From positions 1,689,001-1,753,000 of the forward strand of contig NC_015259.1 of NCBI RefSeq assembly GCF_000192745.1: a stretch of DNA of 64,000 bases, written 5' to 3'. This stretch comes from Polymorphum gilvum SL003B-26A1. GTDB taxonomy: Bacteria; Pseudomonadota; Alphaproteobacteria; Rhizobiales; Stappiaceae. The stretch's first letter is position 1, and each line of letters opens with the position of its first letter. The notes under the pieces were generated by a model. That model was not told the origin of the DNA and ran no database searches. It worked only from the letters and a program-made list of their open reading frames with translations. The position numbers and the translations under genes are program-made. Positions 63,397 to 64,000 of this stretch are shown in pieces.

Positions 63397-64000
63397 ATGG
63401 CAGACAACGATTTTCATTTCGTGATGATCAAGCCGACGCATTACGATGACGATGGCTACCCGATCCAGTGGCTGCGGTCCGCGATTCCGTCCAACACGCT
63501 GGCCTGCCTGAACGGCCTGGCGGAAGCTGCCCACGAGAGGCAGGCGCTGGGCGCGGACGTACGGATCCATCTGCACACCTTCGACGAGACCAACACGCGT
63601 GTGAAGCCGGAGAAGATCATCGGCATGATCAAGCGCTCCGGCGGCAAGGCGTTGATCGGCCTGGTCGGGGTGCAGTCGAACCAATTCCCGCGCGCCGTCG
63701 ACCTGGCGCGCCGGTTCCTTGCCGCGGACCTGCCGGTTGCCATCGGCGGTTTCCACGTCTCCGGCTGCATGTCGATGTTGAAGGAAATGCCGCCGGAGAT
63801 GGTCGATGCGCAGAAGCTCGGCATTTCCTTCTTCGCCGGCGAGGCGGAGGAGTTGCGGCTGGACGACGTCTTCCGCGATGCCTATGCGGGCGCGCTGAAG
63901 CCGATCTATAATTTCATGAAGGATCTGCCGTCGCTCGAGGGCGAGCCGACGCCGATCCTGCCGTCGAAGCACATCCAGTTCACCGCCGGTTCCCATTCCA
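63397..64000 (+). CDS. B12-binding-like radical SAM protein (N-terminal part, cut by window edge)
   Basis: 201 visible codons from ATG 63397, with GGGAGAG upstream. The start FVMIKPTHYDDDGYPIQWLRSAIPSNTLACLNGLA and LVGVQSNQFPRAVDLARRFLAADLPVAIGGFHVSG form the Rossmann-like cobalamin-binding domain of B12-dependent radical SAM enzymes. The radical-SAM CxxxCxxC motif would lie beyond the edge. Assignment from these residues is a good fit for that architecture but not proven; substrate unknown. Confidence 0.75.
   Translation, partial: MADNDFHFVMIKPTHYDDDGYPIQWLRSAIPSNTLACLNGLAEAAHERQALGADVRIHLHTFDETNTRVKPEKIIGMIKRSGGKALIGLVGVQSNQFPRAVDLARRFLAADLPVAIGGFHVSGCMSMLKEMPPEMVDAQKLGISFFAGEAEELRLDDVFRDAYAGALKPIYNFMKDLPSLEGEPTPILPSKHIQFTAGSHS

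Overview
This 64-kb window is GC-rich chromosomal DNA from an alphaproteobacterium, most likely Hyphomicrobiales (Rhizobiales). The assignment rests on lineage-typical families: a BA14K-family protein, a DUF1476 (F1-ATPase zeta-like) protein, DUF2259, DUF2007 and DUF3126 proteins, a Usg protein, a bacterial transglutaminase-like cysteine peptidase, a purL-bolA-grxD cluster, and a small membrane protein between purS and purQ. Almost every kilobase carries a recognisable housekeeping gene. I see no transposase, integrase, phage module, CRISPR array or rRNA, so most of the window is core genome rather than an island.

Layout. (1) 0-14 kb is a purine-synthesis neighbourhood: purL-bolA-grxD, purC-purS-small membrane ORF-purQ and purB, all on the minus strand. 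They are separated by an agmatinase, a secreted protein/M15 peptidase pair, DUF1476, an HpcH/HpaI aldolase, an RBBP9-type hydrolase and a BA14K protein. (2) 14-27 kb carries amino-acid, sulfur and transport genes: a BASS-type transporter, a DadA-like oxidase, an Lrp regulator divergent from a fused indolepyruvate:ferredoxin oxidoreductase, a P1 peptidase, a flavin reductase, an orphan Liv-type binding protein, an L,D-transpeptidase, split YeeE/YedE sulfur-transporter halves and a CidA/LrgB pair. (3) 27-35 kb holds VWA (CoxE-like) and MoxR genes, a small cytochrome c, usg, a TrmN6-like methyltransferase with DUF2007, polyprenyl diphosphate synthase, ispE and a TPR protein. (4) 35-46 kb holds ppdK, meaB, cueR, a CHASE4-GGDEF-EAL protein, map-radC, tRNA-Leu(UAA), trkH and sfsA. 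(5) 46-57 kb holds a Tat/lipoprotein L,D-transpeptidase, gpt, a CinA-like protein, a FAD monooxygenase with a zinc-finger protein, two coupled alpha/beta hydrolases, a crotonase, cysE, DUF3126, a gamma-carbonic anhydrase and a transglutaminase-like peptidase. (6) 57-64 kb holds a tandem PilZ protein, a PAS protein, rhomboid, CBS, hisI-folE, an IscU-like scaffold, yidD and the start of a radical-SAM/B12-type protein.

Functional links. The pur genes supply both FGAM synthetase partners (PurL, PurS, PurQ) plus PurC and PurB. polyprenyl synthase and ispE are isoprenoid genes. Lrp and the indolepyruvate oxidoreductase look like a regulator-target pair. MoxR and the VWA protein look like a chaperone pair.

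The more unusual signals are mostly non-coding. They include a dense cluster of GANTC (CcrM) sites between two convergent genes at 52.0-52.4 kb, a palindromic repeat module and a perfect 14-bp inverted repeat at 59.06-59.47 kb, a 30-codon ORF coupled by ATGA to the indolepyruvate oxidoreductase, an FNR/FixK-type box before the M15 peptidase operon, and a LiuR-like palindrome before the paired hydrolases. I did not find a convincing, wholly new multi-gene system.
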